64,000 nt of DNA from Hyphomicrobium sp. (GCA_002928735.1 PERL01000001.1:1-64000), one strand, 5' to 3'; counted from the first letter of the stretch, positions 29,738 through 38,489 are shown. The notes: generated by a model not told the origin, from the letters alone. A program made the numbers and translations.

Positions 29738-29764
29738 GAACCAAGAAGAACTGCTGAGCTTATG
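29738..29764 (-). promoter_or_regulatory. Sulfur-region operator, upstream of sbp copy 1
   Basis: In gene direction CATAAGCTCAGCA, 3 bases, CTTCTTGGTTC. It differs from the copy at 39817-39843 at only one of 27 positions, although the two are 10 kb apart. It is 60-86 bases upstream of the start, where a LysR-type activator would bind over or next to the -35. Confidence 0.65.
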
Positions 29765-29790
29765 TGCGAAGGGGCTTACTGTTGGCGGGC

Positions 29791-29823
29791 AAAAAAATGG
29801 CCGGTGCATCGCTGCACCGGCCA
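29791..29823 (-). terminator. Rho-independent terminator of the small gene at 29.9 kb
   Basis: TGGCCGGTGCA and TGCACCGGCCA form a perfect 11-bp stem around a four-base loop; on the minus strand it is followed by seven T. It insulates the sbp promoter from upstream transcription. Confidence 0.88.
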
Positions 29824-29886
29824 GGGATCAGACGCTATCCAGGAGAAGGTCACGTCTGGGGAGGAGCGGGGCGCACCAAGGTCTGC

Positions 29887-30114
29887 CTAGAGCTCGACAC
29901 TACGATAATTCGCAATCTGCGGCCGCCGCGAGAGAGCCTGCGCGCGGTGCGCACGCGCGGCTTTCTCCGCAAGGGCCGCGCTGGCAAATCGACGGCCGTC
30001 GAGCGGCTGATAGGCTGAGAGTGCTGCGTGAAAGCGGAACTCACTCTCGCCGCTGTCGCGCAAGACAAGTCCGACTTGGTCGTCGCCGACCTCGATGACA
30101 TAGGATTGGGACAT
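29887..30114 (-). CDS. Small protein encoded upstream of sbp
   Basis: 75 residues beginning M-S-Q-S-Y-V-I-E-V-G-D-D-Q-V-G-L-V-L-R. The N-terminal half looks like beta strands (F-R-F-H-A-A, then L-D-G-R-R-F) and the C-terminal half like an Ala/Arg helix. The ATG at 30114 has AGAGGA 8 bases upstream, and a strong terminator follows the gene. I have the impression that similar short proteins occur next to sulfate transport genes in other Hyphomicrobiales, but I cannot verify this here. Function unknown; context suggests sulfur response. Confidence 0.65.
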   Translation of the reverse strand: MSQSYVIEVGDDQVGLVLRDSGESEFRFHAALSAYQPLDGRRFASAALAEKAARAHRAQALSRRPQIANYRSVEL

Positions 30115-30187
30115 GAATGATCCTCTTCCGGCTCCATGGCCGGTCCTCAAATGTTGCGTTTAACGGGGTTTAGACGTGTCAACCGTG

Positions 30188-30253
30188 TCAACAACAACCG
30201 GGACCGCAGCGGCCGGCCGGGGTGTAGGTCAGGATCAGATTAGGGCTATTCAC
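30188..30253 (-). CDS. Putative cysteine-rich leader peptide
   Basis: Starting at GTG (30253), preceded by GGAG with a 6-base spacer, is a 21-codon frame ending R-C-G-P-G-C-C just before the stop. An alternative ATG at 30268 would give 26 codons. Three of the last six codons are Cys, as in cysteine-responsive leader peptides known from other bacteria. Downstream (30115-30187) are a perfect tandem 9-base repeat CGTGTCAAC and the small gene at 29887. It may sense Cys-tRNA by ribosome stalling. No strong attenuator hairpin was found. Confidence 0.45.
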   Translation of the reverse strand: MNSPNLILTYTPAGRCGPGCC

Positions 30254-30598
30254 AGCGCTCTCCATCATTTCGGAGATCCCGCCTGCGCGGGACACCTTAG
30301 CGTTTGATGACGCGGCGCAAGTCGCCTCGAAATCACCGCGGCCAGCGGACGAACCGCCGACGCAGTCATAAAAGCGCGATCCGCAGTCAAAGCAAACCAA
30401 CAAGACCTGCGCTGCTTTTTCAGTTACGCGAAATACGAAAAGCCACCGCTTTCCCTCGCGGCATGAAAAATCCGCATAAGCTTAGAATGAATTGATCTTT
30501 CCGCACCATCGGGCGGATCGGTAGGGTCTGCGCAAATGGTCGGCAACGTCGGACGGAATGCGCGCGGCCCACACGCCACGCGCCGGGATCGCGCGCTC
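30254..30598. other. Divergent promoter region between the leader ORF and lysR copy 1
   Basis: 345 bases with no gene. It holds a degenerate operator copy at 30474-30500. A frame of 71 codons ending at 30188 contains the leader ORF in the same phase but has no better start. Confidence 0.4.
30474..30500 (+). promoter_or_regulatory. Degenerate operator copy upstream of lysR copy 1
   Basis: CATAAGCT-T-AG is intact; the second half is weak, with about 18 of 27 positions matching. It is 99-125 bases before the regulator start, so it could serve autoregulation or the divergent leader ORF. Confidence 0.35.
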
Positions 30599-31528
30599 AT
30601 GAACTTCCAGCAACTGCGCATCGTCAGGGAGACGGTGCGCCAGAACTTCAATCTGACCGAGGCCGCCAATGTGCTCCTCACCTCCCAATCAGGTGTCAGC
30701 AAACACATTCGCGATCTAGAGGACGAACTGGGTTTCGAAATCTTTGTTCGCCGCGGCAAGCGTCTGCTGGGTCTGACCGATCCCGGGCGCGAAGTGGCCG
30801 CCGTGGTCGAACGCATTCTCCTCGAAACGCAGAACGTCGAGGATCTATCCTCTAGCATTGCAAAGCGCGACTCCGGCTCTTTGGTCGTGGCGACGACGCA
30901 TACCCAGGCCCGCTACTCCCTGCCGGCGGTGATCGCCGATTTCAAGAAGGCCTTTCCCGATGTCCGGCTGACCCTGAAACAGCTCAGCCCCAAAGACATC
31001 GCCAACGTCCTTCTCGAGGGCCGGGCCGATGTCGGGATCGCAACCGACACGCTGGAGCATAACCCGGACATTCTCACCTTCCCCTTTTTCTCCTGGGAGC
31101 ATGCCGTCGTCGTCCCGAAGGCGCATCCATTGGCGCGCCAAAAAAAGGTCACGCTCGACTCAGTCGCCGCCTACCCCATCATCACCTACGATGAAGGACT
31201 GACAGGCCGCGCCCGCATCGACCATGCTTTCCAGGAACAAGGAGTCGTGCCCGATGTCGCCATGACGGCGCTTGATGCTGACGTCATCAAAGCCTACGTC
31301 GAACTGGGCATGGGCGTCGGCATCATCGGAGCGATGGCGTTTGATCCCAGCCGTGACACCGGGCTGCGTCTCCTATCCACCCCACACCTGTTCGAATCAA
31401 ACACCTCCAGCATCGCAGTGCGCCGCGGCCGCTTTCTGCGCGGATACGTCTACCGCTTCATCGAGATGTGCGCTCCCGACGTCACCGAAGCGCGCGTCCG
31501 CGCCGCCGAACGCGCTGCCAACGCATAA
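30599..31528 (+). CDS. CysB-type LysR transcriptional regulator (copy 1)
   Basis: 309 residues. N-terminal winged helix-turn-helix (1-60) with N-F-Q-Q-L-R-I-V-R-E-T-V and T-S-Q-S-G-V-S-K-H-I-R-D-L-E-D-E-L-G, then the effector domain with the T-T-H-T-Q-A-R-Y-S-L-P motif shared with CysB and Cbl, which respond to O-/N-acetylserine, sulfate or thiosulfate. The ATG at 30599 matches the family start. It faces the second copy tail to tail with 23 bases between. A likely activator of the sulfur regulon. Confidence 0.93.
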   Translation: MNFQQLRIVRETVRQNFNLTEAANVLLTSQSGVSKHIRDLEDELGFEIFVRRGKRLLGLTDPGREVAAVVERILLETQNVEDLSSSIAKRDSGSLVVATTHTQARYSLPAVIADFKKAFPDVRLTLKQLSPKDIANVLLEGRADVGIATDTLEHNPDILTFPFFSWEHAVVVPKAHPLARQKKVTLDSVAAYPIITYDEGLTGRARIDHAFQEQGVVPDVAMTALDADVIKAYVELGMGVGIIGAMAFDPSRDTGLRLLSTPHLFESNTSSIAVRRGRFLRGYVYRFIEMCAPDVTEARVRAAERAANA

Positions 31529-31551
31529 ATCATTGAGCCAAACCAGTTGGC

Positions 31552-32493
31552 CTATGCAATGTCGTCCGAGGGCGCGGCACTCGCTTCCTGGCGAACGACC
31601 TTCTCGGTGAGTTTGGCCGAGCATAGTTCAATAAAGCGGTACGAGTAGGTCCGCAGGTACGTACCGCGCCGGACCGCGATACGGGACGTGTTGGCCGAGA
31701 ACAAGGAGGTCGCATCAAGAAGTTTGAGTTGCGGGTCACGGTCGGGGGTGAACGCCATTGACGCAATGATGCCGATGCCCAGTTCCAACTCGACGTAAGC
31801 CTTGATCACGTCGGCATCGAGAGCCGTCATCACGATATCGGGAAGAATCTCGGCTTTGAGAAATGCTTCGTCGATCCGGCCGCGGCCTGTGAAGCCCGTC
31901 TGATATGTTACGATGGGCCATTCAGCAATGGCGTCAAGCGTGAGCTTCTTCTGCTTCGCCAGCGGATGTCCTGCCGGAACAATGACACCGTGATGCCAAG
32001 TATACCATGGGAATGCCGCCAGTTCCGGGGCGTCTTGCAAAGCTTCCGTAGCAATCCCGATGTCGGCCCGGCCATCCCGCAGCATGGCGACGATTTCGGA
32101 CGGGGATGCTTCATGCAACACCAGATTGACCTTCGGAAACTCCTTCTTGAACGCCGTTACGATCTTCGGCAACGCGTATCGCGCCTGCGTATGCGTTGTC
32201 GCGACTGTCAGTTGGCCGCGGTCCTTGTTGGAGAATTGTTCGCCGAGCTTCTTTATGTTGTGGGTGTCCAGCAGAATGCGCTCAACGATGCCGACGAGTT
32301 CCTGGCCTGGCTCCGTCAAACCGAGCAGACGCTTGCCCTTGCGAACGAAGAGTTCGACGCCCAGTTCATCCTCCAGATCCTTGATGTGCTTCGACACGCC
32401 GGATTGGCTGGTATGGAGAGCGTTTGCCACTTCGGTCAAATTGAAGTTGCGCCTGACCGTTTCTCGAATGATGCGCAGTTGCTGAAAATTCAC
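31552..32493 (-). CDS. cysB: CysB-type LysR transcriptional regulator (copy 2)
   Basis: 313 residues and a clear paralogue of the neighbouring copy, with N-F-Q-Q-L-R-I-I-R-E-T-V and T-T-H-T-Q-A-R-Y-A-L-P. The start codon is GTG at 32493. It is the last gene of the cysT-cysW-cysA run, 5 bases after cysA, so it is made with the transporter. Which of the two regulators is the functional CysB cannot be told; differences in the effector domain suggest separate signals. Confidence 0.93.
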   Translation of the reverse strand: MNFQQLRIIRETVRRNFNLTEVANALHTSQSGVSKHIKDLEDELGVELFVRKGKRLLGLTEPGQELVGIVERILLDTHNIKKLGEQFSNKDRGQLTVATTHTQARYALPKIVTAFKKEFPKVNLVLHEASPSEIVAMLRDGRADIGIATEALQDAPELAAFPWYTWHHGVIVPAGHPLAKQKKLTLDAIAEWPIVTYQTGFTGRGRIDEAFLKAEILPDIVMTALDADVIKAYVELELGIGIIASMAFTPDRDPQLKLLDATSLFSANTSRIAVRRGTYLRTYSYRFIELCSAKLTEKVVRQEASAAPSDDIA

Positions 32494-32498
32494 GGTTC

Positions 32499-33584
32499 TT
32501 ATCCCGACGCTTGATCACGGAAGAGACTGAGCCGGCGGCTGCGCAGCCGCACGCGCTGCCCATTGGCTAGACCCAGCCGCGCGAGATCGTCCGAGCCGAC
32601 CTCGACTTCGAAATAGTCCTTTGCGCCACCACGCTCGGGACCGTTGGCGATGAGTTCGACACGCGAGATTCCGCCATTGCTGAGTACACGGTTCACACGC
32701 GCAGCGACACCGGACGCTTCCGGCGCATCGGGAACAATTTCTGTATCATGAGGCCGAGCGTAGGCAACCACCGGTTCGCCTTCAGCCAGATCAGTGCGCG
32801 CATGGGCGAGTAAATCGCTCCCGACACGAACAAAGCTGCCCTCAACCTTGCCCCGGAAGGCATTCACATTCCCTATGAACGAGTAAGCGAATGAGGTCGC
32901 AGGCTCTTCATAGATCTGCTGTGGCGACCCGATCTGCTCGATGCGCCCCTTGTGCATCAGAACAATGCGGTCAGCCACCTCGAGTGCCTCTTCTTGGTCG
33001 TGGGTCACGAAGATCGAGGAGATGTGCAGTTCGTCGTGCAGCCGCCGCAGCCAGCGCCGCAGTTCCTTGCGCACTTTGGCGTCGAGCGCACCAAATGGCT
33101 CGTCGAGCAAGAGCACCTGCGGCTCCACCGCCAGCGCGCGCGCCAGTGCGATGCGCTGACGCTGACCGCCTGACAGCTGAGACGGGAACCGGTCTTTCAA
33201 CCAGCCGAGTTGCACGAGATCAAGCAGTTCATTAACGCGGCGCCGGATATCCGCTTCCGCCGGACGCTCTTTGCGTGGCTTGACCCGCAGACCGAACGCA
33301 ACGTTCTCGAACACCGACATGTGGCGGAAGAGGGCATAATGTTGGAAGACGAAGCCGACCTGACGCTCGCGCACATGCTTTTCAGTGGCGTCTTGCCCGT
33401 CCAGGAGAATTCGGCCGCTATCAGCAATCTCCAAGCCGGCGATGATGCGCAAAAGAGTTGTCTTGCCGCAGCCGGAGGGACCGAGCAACGCCACAAGTTC
33501 CCCGCGCGGCAAGTTCAAAGAAACATCGTCCAGCGCCCGGAACGTTCCGAACGACTTGGTGATGTGATCAATATCAATGCTCAT
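32499..33584 (-). CDS. cysA: Sulfate/thiosulfate ABC transporter ATPase
   Basis: 361 residues. Walker [11 protein letters not shown] near residue 36, signature L-S-G-G-Q-R-Q-R, Walker [13 protein letters not shown], and a C-terminal regulatory TOBE-like domain from about 240. It hydrolyses ATP to drive sulfate import. The start at 33584 overlaps the cysW stop (ATGA); a longer upstream frame would have to run inside cysW. Confidence 0.96.
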   Translation of the reverse strand: MSIDIDHITKSFGTFRALDDVSLNLPRGELVALLGPSGCGKTTLLRIIAGLEIADSGRILLDGQDATEKHVRERQVGFVFQHYALFRHMSVFENVAFGLRVKPRKERPAEADIRRRVNELLDLVQLGWLKDRFPSQLSGGQRQRIALARALAVEPQVLLLDEPFGALDAKVRKELRRWLRRLHDELHISSIFVTHDQEEALEVADRIVLMHKGRIEQIGSPQQIYEEPATSFAYSFIGNVNAFRGKVEGSFVRVGSDLLAHARTDLAEGEPVVAYARPHDTEIVPDAPEASGVAARVNRVLSNGGISRVELIANGPERGGAKDYFEVEVGSDDLARLGLANGQRVRLRSRRLSLFRDQASG

Positions 33585-34480
33585 TGGTCGTTCTCCACCG
33601 CCGCGTTGCGCTCGGCTTGCCATTCAACATATGTCTTGAGGATCAGTGTCACCAGCGCCAGCAGCGCGAGCAGCGATGCGACCGCAAACGCAGCCGCAAA
33701 CTGATACTCGTTGTAGAGAATTTCCACATGCAGAGGCATCGTGTTGGTCTCGCCGCGAATGTGGCCCGAAACGACAGAAACCGCGCCGAATTCGCCCATT
33801 GCGCGCGCGTTGCACAGGATGACCCCGTACAGCAGAGCCCACTTCACGTTGGGCAACGTCACGCGCCAGAAAGTCTGCAGCCCCGATGCGCCTAGGATGA
33901 TCGCCGCCTCTTCCTCTTCCCGGCCCTGCGACTGCATGAGTGGGATGAGTTCGCGTGCAACGAACGGGAACGTGACGAAGATCGTCGCCAGCACGATACC
34001 AGGTACCGCAAAGATGATCTTGATGTCGTTGGCCTGCAGCCAGCTGCCAAACCAGCCGTGCGCACCAAACAGCAACACGTAGATGAGGCCAGCGACGACG
34101 GGCGACACCGAGAACGGCAGATCGATGAGCGTAATCAGAAACTGCTTCCCTCGGAATTCGAACCGCGCGATCGCCCAGGCCGCCGAGATGCCGAAGATCA
34201 GGTTGAGCGGTACGGCAATCGCCGCCGCGAGCAGCGTCAGCTTGATGGCCGAAATCGCGTCTGGGTCGGTGAGCGAGGCGATGTAGGTCTCCCAACCCTT
34301 GCGGAAGGCCTCTACGAAGACAAGGATCAGCGGTAGCACAATAAAAAGCGCAAAAAACGTGAGGCTGATGCCGAGGATCAGGGCTTTCACGAGGGAACTG
34401 TCGCGTGTCGCAAGGCGGTCTTCAAAATGCGTCGTCGAGACCGAAAGCCGGCCTGCCAGGGATGCTGCAGCTCCGGCCAT
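33581..34480 (-). CDS. cysW: Sulfate ABC transporter permease CysW
   Basis: 299 residues, six membrane helices. The cytoplasmic loop with [21 protein letters not shown] is the EAA motif that docks Cys[13 protein letters not shown] and [15 protein letters not shown] are typical of CysW. It overlaps cysT by 1 base and cysA by 4. Confidence 0.95.
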   Translation of the reverse strand: MAGAAASLAGRLSVSTTHFEDRLATRDSSLVKALILGISLTFFALFIVLPLILVFVEAFRKGWETYIASLTDPDAISAIKLTLLAAAIAVPLNLIFGISAAWAIARFEFRGKQFLITLIDLPFSVSPVVAGLIYVLLFGAHGWFGSWLQANDIKIIFAVPGIVLATIFVTFPFVARELIPLMQSQGREEEEAAIILGASGLQTFWRVTLPNVKWALLYGVILCNARAMGEFGAVSVVSGHIRGETNTMPLHVEILYNEYQFAAAFAVASLLALLALVTLILKTYVEWQAERNAAVENDQ

Positions 34481-35310
34481 CAGACGCTCCTCCGCGTGCT
34501 GCGGGCCGTCCAGCCTTGCAGAAGATTGATGATCAACAGCAGAATGAAGGAGACGATCAGCATGACGGAAGCGATGGCCGTGGCGCCCTCGTAATCGAAT
34601 TCCTCCAGCCGCGTGATGATCATGAGCGGCGTGATTTCCGACACGTACGGGATGTTACCGGCGATAAAGATGACCGATCCGTATTCGCCCACAGCCCGCG
34701 CGAAGGCGAGCGCAAATCCGGTAAGTAGAGCCGGCAGAAGCGCCGGAAAAACGACTCGCCGTACCGTTTGCCAGCGCGTTGCGCCTAAAGACGCTGCCGC
34801 CTCTTCAAACCCGACATCGAAATCTTCGATGATCGGCTGCACGGTGCGCACCACGAAGGGAAGCCCGATGAAAACAAGCGCCACCAGCACGCCCCAGGGA
34901 CCAAACGCGATCTTGATGCCAAGCGGCTCCAGGAGCTGCCCCAACCAACCGTTGGGTGCATAGAGCGCTGTCAACGAAATACCGGCAACCGCCGTCGGTA
35001 AGGCAAACGGCAGATCAACGAGGGCGTCGACGATTTTCTTTCCGGGAAAGGAATAGCGCACGATCGCCCAGGCGAGCATAAGCCCGAAGATGACATTGAT
35101 TGTCGCGGCCAAAAGCGACATGCCGAACGAAAGCTTGTAAGTAGCTACGACACGGTCGCTTGCGACCACGGACCAGAAACGATCGAAGTCCATCGTCGCC
35201 GTCTTGAAGAAGACAGCCGACAACGGAATGAGAACTATCAGCGAAAGATAGGCGAGTGTAAATCCGAGCGACAGCCCGAAGCCGGGCAGCACCCTGTTGG
35301 CGCTGGACAT
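34480..35310 (-). CDS. cysT: Sulfate ABC transporter permease CysT
   Basis: 276 residues, six membrane helices, EAA loop E-E-A-A-A-S-L-G-A-T-R-W-Q-T-V-R-R-V-V-F-P, and G-E-Y-G-S-V-I-F-I-A-G-N typical of CysT (CysU). GGGAG stands 7 bases before the ATG. First permease of the operon cysT-cysW-cysA-lysR. A 30-codon ORF for a single-helix peptide lies just upstream. Confidence 0.95.
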   Translation of the reverse strand: MSSANRVLPGFGLSLGFTLAYLSLIVLIPLSAVFFKTATMDFDRFWSVVASDRVVATYKLSFGMSLLAATINVIFGLMLAWAIVRYSFPGKKIVDALVDLPFALPTAVAGISLTALYAPNGWLGQLLEPLGIKIAFGPWGVLVALVFIGLPFVVRTVQPIIEDFDVGFEEAAASLGATRWQTVRRVVFPALLPALLTGFALAFARAVGEYGSVIFIAGNIPYVSEITPLMIITRLEEFDYEGATAIASVMLIVSFILLLIINLLQGWTARSTRRSV

Positions 35311-35322
35311 ATGCGGCTCCCG

Positions 35323-35415
35323 TTAGCGCAATGCGATAAACGCAATAAGGACAAGTGCCGACGTGAGCCCACTCCAGGCAGCGGCTTTTTCTAGTATTCC
35401 GCTCAGGTCCGACAT
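35323..35415 (-). CDS. Possible 30-residue single-helix membrane peptide before cysT
   Basis: ATG at 35415, stop 12 bases before the cysT ATG. The peptide starts M-S-D-L-S-G-I-L-E-K and ends in a hydrophobic helix (L-T-S-A-L-V-L-I-A-F-I-A-L-R). It could be a small transporter partner or simply a coupling ORF. The ribosome site is weak. Confidence 0.35.
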   Translation of the reverse strand: MSDLSGILEKAAAWSGLTSALVLIAFIALR

Positions 35416-35475
35416 GATCTGGATACCGTGATGTTGCGCGTTGCGTGACACTATGACGGAGGCTCTGACACCTCC

Positions 35476-35489
35476 GAACGAAGAAGAAC
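35476..35489 (-). promoter_or_regulatory. Half copy of the operator upstream of cysT
   Basis: On the minus strand GTTCTTCTTCGTTC matches the second half of the motif exactly except for one variable base; the CATAAGCTC half is absent. It is 166-179 bases before cysT. Confidence 0.3.
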
Positions 35490-35535
35490 AGATTTCGATT
35501 GCTGGATTTCAGATATGGCGGCAAGCGCCCATGAG

Positions 35536-36201
35536 CTACCCCACTTTTCGCGACGCGCCGACCACGAGGTAGGCCGTTGCTACGCCCGAGCTGTTATTGG
35601 CAAACGTATGCTTCAGTCCGGCCGGGAAATGGATGCAATCACCCTCGCCGAGCGTAACTGGAGCTTCATCGCCAATACTCACGTCGAGCGTACCGGACGC
35701 TACAATAAGCGAGGCCGCGCCCCCGTCGCGACGCGCAGCGAAACTTTCCTTGTGACCCACCGGGACGCGGAACTCGTCGACCGAATAGCCGACTTGCCCC
35801 TCCGGCCGTGCCAGATTGCGGATGTGGACAGCCTTCCCATCCACTGAAGCCCCGTCGCTGCCAGAGCGGCGCGTCACAGTGTAAAGGGAGGCTTCGGGAT
35901 CGGTGATCAATTTCGCGACAGGGACACCCAGAGCGGCTGCAACCTTCCACAACACGGTAATCGTGGGAACGCTTTTGCCGGTCTCAATCTGACCGAGCAT
36001 GGCCCGGCTGACTCCTGATGCAGCGGCCAGGGTATCGAGCGAATGGCCCTGGCTGCGGCGGATCTCACGCAGGCTGCTTCCCACGACCTGTGCCACATGC
36101 GCAGCGGTATCCGCCGTCTTGGCTTTCAGCGAAGCCGGACGGCGCAAGCGGAAATCGATCATGGGATTGGTGTGATCTGAGGATGGATTGCTGTCGGTCA
36201 T
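35536..36201 (-). CDS. XRE-cupin transcriptional regulator (SutR-like)
   Basis: 221 residues. Helix-turn-helix of the XRE type at about 40-95 (L-R-E-I-R-R-S-Q-G-H-S-L-D-T-L-A-A-A-S-G-V-S-R-A-M-L-G-Q-I-E) and a cupin sensor domain at about 145-215 (G-E-G-D-C-I-H-F-P-A-G-L-K-H). E. coli SutR has this architecture and controls sulfur utilisation genes. Placement upstream of cysT and behind a sulfur-region operator suggests a similar role here (inference). The first ATG is used; an in-frame one 13 codons later is possible. Confidence 0.85.
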   Translation of the reverse strand: MTDSNPSSDHTNPMIDFRLRRPASLKAKTADTAAHVAQVVGSSLREIRRSQGHSLDTLAAASGVSRAMLGQIETGKSVPTITVLWKVAAALGVPVAKLITDPEASLYTVTRRSGSDGASVDGKAVHIRNLARPEGQVGYSVDEFRVPVGHKESFAARRDGGAASLIVASGTLDVSIGDEAPVTLGEGDCIHFPAGLKHTFANNSSGVATAYLVVGASRKVG

Positions 36202-36234
36202 TATCAGACTGTAAGCAGGCTGATTTTCTGAGCG

Positions 36235-36261
36235 AACGAAGAAGTTGTGCTGAGCTTATGA
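36235..36261 (-). promoter_or_regulatory. Copy of the sulfur-region operator, upstream of the XRE-cupin gene
   Basis: 23 of 27 positions match the sbp copy 1 site, including CATAAGCTCAGCA in full. It is 34-60 bases before the start, closer than at the other genes. Confidence 0.55.
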
Positions 36262-36300
36262 AGAAAGCGCCCGAGAATCCGTGATTGCAGAAACAGGAAA

Positions 36301-36324
36301 GCCGTCCCTCTTGCGAGGGACGGC
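36301..36324 (-). terminator. Rho-independent terminator of the porin gene
   Basis: GCCGTCCCTC and GAGGGACGGC form a perfect 10-bp stem around TTGC; on the minus strand TTTCCTGTTTC follows. Confidence 0.75.
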
Positions 36325-36362
36325 TCCCTTTCTGTCCGTCCTCTTTGGGAGAAGGGTCGAGA

Positions 36363-37649
36363 CTAGAATTTGATGATCCCGCCGGCGGTCACGAAATCGT
36401 AGTCCTCCAGCGCCACGCCCGTCGGCGCAGCAACAGTCTGTGCCTCAGGCGTCACGTGCCGGTAGTTGAGATAGAGCGCGAGAGCGGCGGCATCGACGCC
36501 TTGAACGATGCCGAAACCGTACGACTCTACCGACGAACCGATGACCTGGCTGCCGAAGAGGGTTCGCGTGAGCGCGGCCCCACTGTAATCATAGTACTCG
36601 CCGGAAATGGTTGTTTTGCCGATGGGGAAGAACTTGCGCTCAATACCAGCCTGGACAGCGTAGAAATTATCATTGTTGTCGAGCCCGGGTGCCAGACCGT
36701 CGTCCTCCTTCTCACCGGCTGCAAAGTTCACGAACAAGCCGGTTTCGGAATGGAGAACGCTGATCGACCCGCCGAACTGCTGGGCATCGATGTTGGCGCG
36801 AGAGCCTGCCGTGGTTGACGTCTGCACACCGTCGGTAATCTCTCCATAGCCGATGCCGGCCGCGACGATGAAGCCCGAGAACTCGCCCTTGTAGCGCAGC
36901 GCGACATCCCAGAAGTCGTCAGCGCCCCAAGCGGCCGAGACCGTAAAGCCCTGGAATTCGGGCGAGGTGTACTTGATCGCATCGAACCGGCGCTCGCCCT
37001 CGCCCGGCTGGTCACCACCTTCGCCGATCAGACGGCGCCACTGCAAATTCGAAAGCGCGCCATCAGCCCGGCGGAGAAACAGGCCGCCGCCAGTATCTTC
37101 GATGTCCGAATACTTCTGCGCCTCAGTCGTCTGGCTGAGATTGATCTCGGTGATCGCATCCGTCGCCGTCGCCTGCCGGCCGACCGCGACCGTACCGAGC
37201 GACTTGCTGGAGAGGTACCAATGGCTGTCACGAATATCGAGACCACTGTCGGCGGCAGCTTGTGGATCGTCCTGATTAAACCGCTTGGAGTTCGCTGCAC
37301 GAACACCGATCTCCAACCGGTAGCCGGCCGACCAGTCGCCATTGATCTTCGCCTTTCCGCGAAAGCCGATGCGCGTGCGCGAGTTGTCGTTCGTGTAGAC
37401 GCCCGCGTTCGATTCGAAGCCATCATCCCAGAACAGCAGCGTCTCGTTCACCTGGCCGTAGATTTCGAGCGAAACCTTCCGGTTGCCCTTGCGCGCCGTT
37501 GTCGCCTCGAGCTCGGCGATGCGTTCTTCCAAATCCGCGCAGCAGTTGCCGCCCAGATCGGCCGCGTTCGCAAAGCCGCTGAGGCCCCCAAGACCGGCGA
37601 GCAGCGCCAAAGCTGCCGCCGAAGATGTCAGTGTCCGTCCCCCGTGCAT
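36363..37649 (-). CDS. Outer-membrane porin
   Basis: 428 residues. Signal peptide to about residue 29 (F-A-N-A), then a short coiled coil (D-L-E-E-R-I-A-E-L-E-A) and a beta-barrel with alternating aromatic residues that ends I-I-K-F. Early segment V-S-L-E-I-Y-G-Q-V-N-E-T-L-L-F-W-D-D-G and V-A-V-G-R-Q-A-T-A-T-D are typical of alphaproteobacterial general porins. The short coiled coil may tether it to peptidoglycan. Its position among sulfate uptake genes suggests a route for sulfate or sulfonates across the outer membrane, but no operator copy was found before it. Confidence 0.88.
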   Translation of the reverse strand: MHGGRTLTSSAAALALLAGLGGLSGFANAADLGGNCCADLEERIAELEATTARKGNRKVSLEIYGQVNETLLFWDDGFESNAGVYTNDNSRTRIGFRGKAKINGDWSAGYRLEIGVRAANSKRFNQDDPQAAADSGLDIRDSHWYLSSKSLGTVAVGRQATATDAITEINLSQTTEAQKYSDIEDTGGGLFLRRADGALSNLQWRRLIGEGGDQPGEGERRFDAIKYTSPEFQGFTVSAAWGADDFWDVALRYKGEFSGFIVAAGIGYGEITDGVQTSTTAGSRANIDAQQFGGSISVLHSETGLFVNFAAGEKEDDGLAPGLDNNDNFYAVQAGIERKFFPIGKTTISGEYYDYSGAALTRTLFGSQVIGSSVESYGFGIVQGVDAAALALYLNYRHVTPEAQTVAAPTGVALEDYDFVTAGGIIKF

Positions 37650-37807
37650 TGTGATAACTCCGCTATTGTAGAGATTCGATCTGCACTAACAGATTGAATT
37701 TGCTTCTGATTCGACTCTGCCGGATGATCGCGTCTGCATCAATTCCGGCAATCATATTCACGCGTGATTGCAGTGGAGGGTTGTCCATCCGCCTCACGTG
37801 CGACCGG

Positions 37808-38459
37808 CTAACCGGCCCCCAGCCGGCTGGCCGACGGTACGGAACGGCGGAGCTTAAACCCCACGGGTCCGGTTGCGCCGCGCTTCCAAGACAACGGCCG
37901 GTGCGATTCGCTGAACCGCGCCGGCCGCTGATTTGAAATATGGTCCGAGCGTCTGCGCAGACGCTCGATGAGGTCGAGGCCTTCCGGCCAAGGGCCGAAG
38001 CCCGCCTCAGCGTTGATGTGTCCCGCATCTCCCAGATTGACGAGATCGGCGCCCCAACGGTCCGCCCAGTCGGCGGCCTTCCAGAGCGACATCCAGGGAT
38101 CGTTGCTGCTGGCAACGACAACTGCAGGAAACGGCAGGGGATCGCGTGGCAAGTCCTCCGCGATATTGAACTTGTCGGGATCGGCGGGCGCCACAAGCAG
38201 CGCCCCGGCAATCCGGACTGCATCACGAACAGTCGCGTGCACTGCTGCCAGCGCGCCGAAGCTGTGCGCGGCGATGATATCGCTGCCCGGGATTGCGGGC
38301 AATATCGCGGCGAACGCGGGCCGACCACTCCGGCAAATCAGGTTTGGACCAGTCACCTTGGATGACGCGAACAGTGCCAGGAACCTGTTCTTCGAGCCAA
38401 GTTTGCCAGTGTGCAGGCCCACTCGAATGAAGCCCGGGAATGATAAGAAGTGTTGTCAT
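37808..38459 (-). pseudogene. RBBP9/YdeN-type serine hydrolase, frameshifted
   Basis: The first frame starts at 38459 (M-T-T-L-L-I-I-P-G-L-H-S-S-G-P-A-H-W-Q) and runs to D-W-S-K-P-D-L-P-E-W. The homology then continues in another frame (I-P-G-S-D-I-I-A-A-H-S-F-G-A-L-A) with the nucleophile Ser and ends near G-H-I-N-A-E-A-G-F-G. The switch lies near 38285 in a run of C and G, so one base is gained or lost relative to a working gene. The family holds small alpha/beta hydrolases of unknown role. A sequencing error is possible. Confidence 0.8.
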
Positions 38460-38489
38460 TGTCTCTCTCTACGGTGAAGGTTTGGCCGG

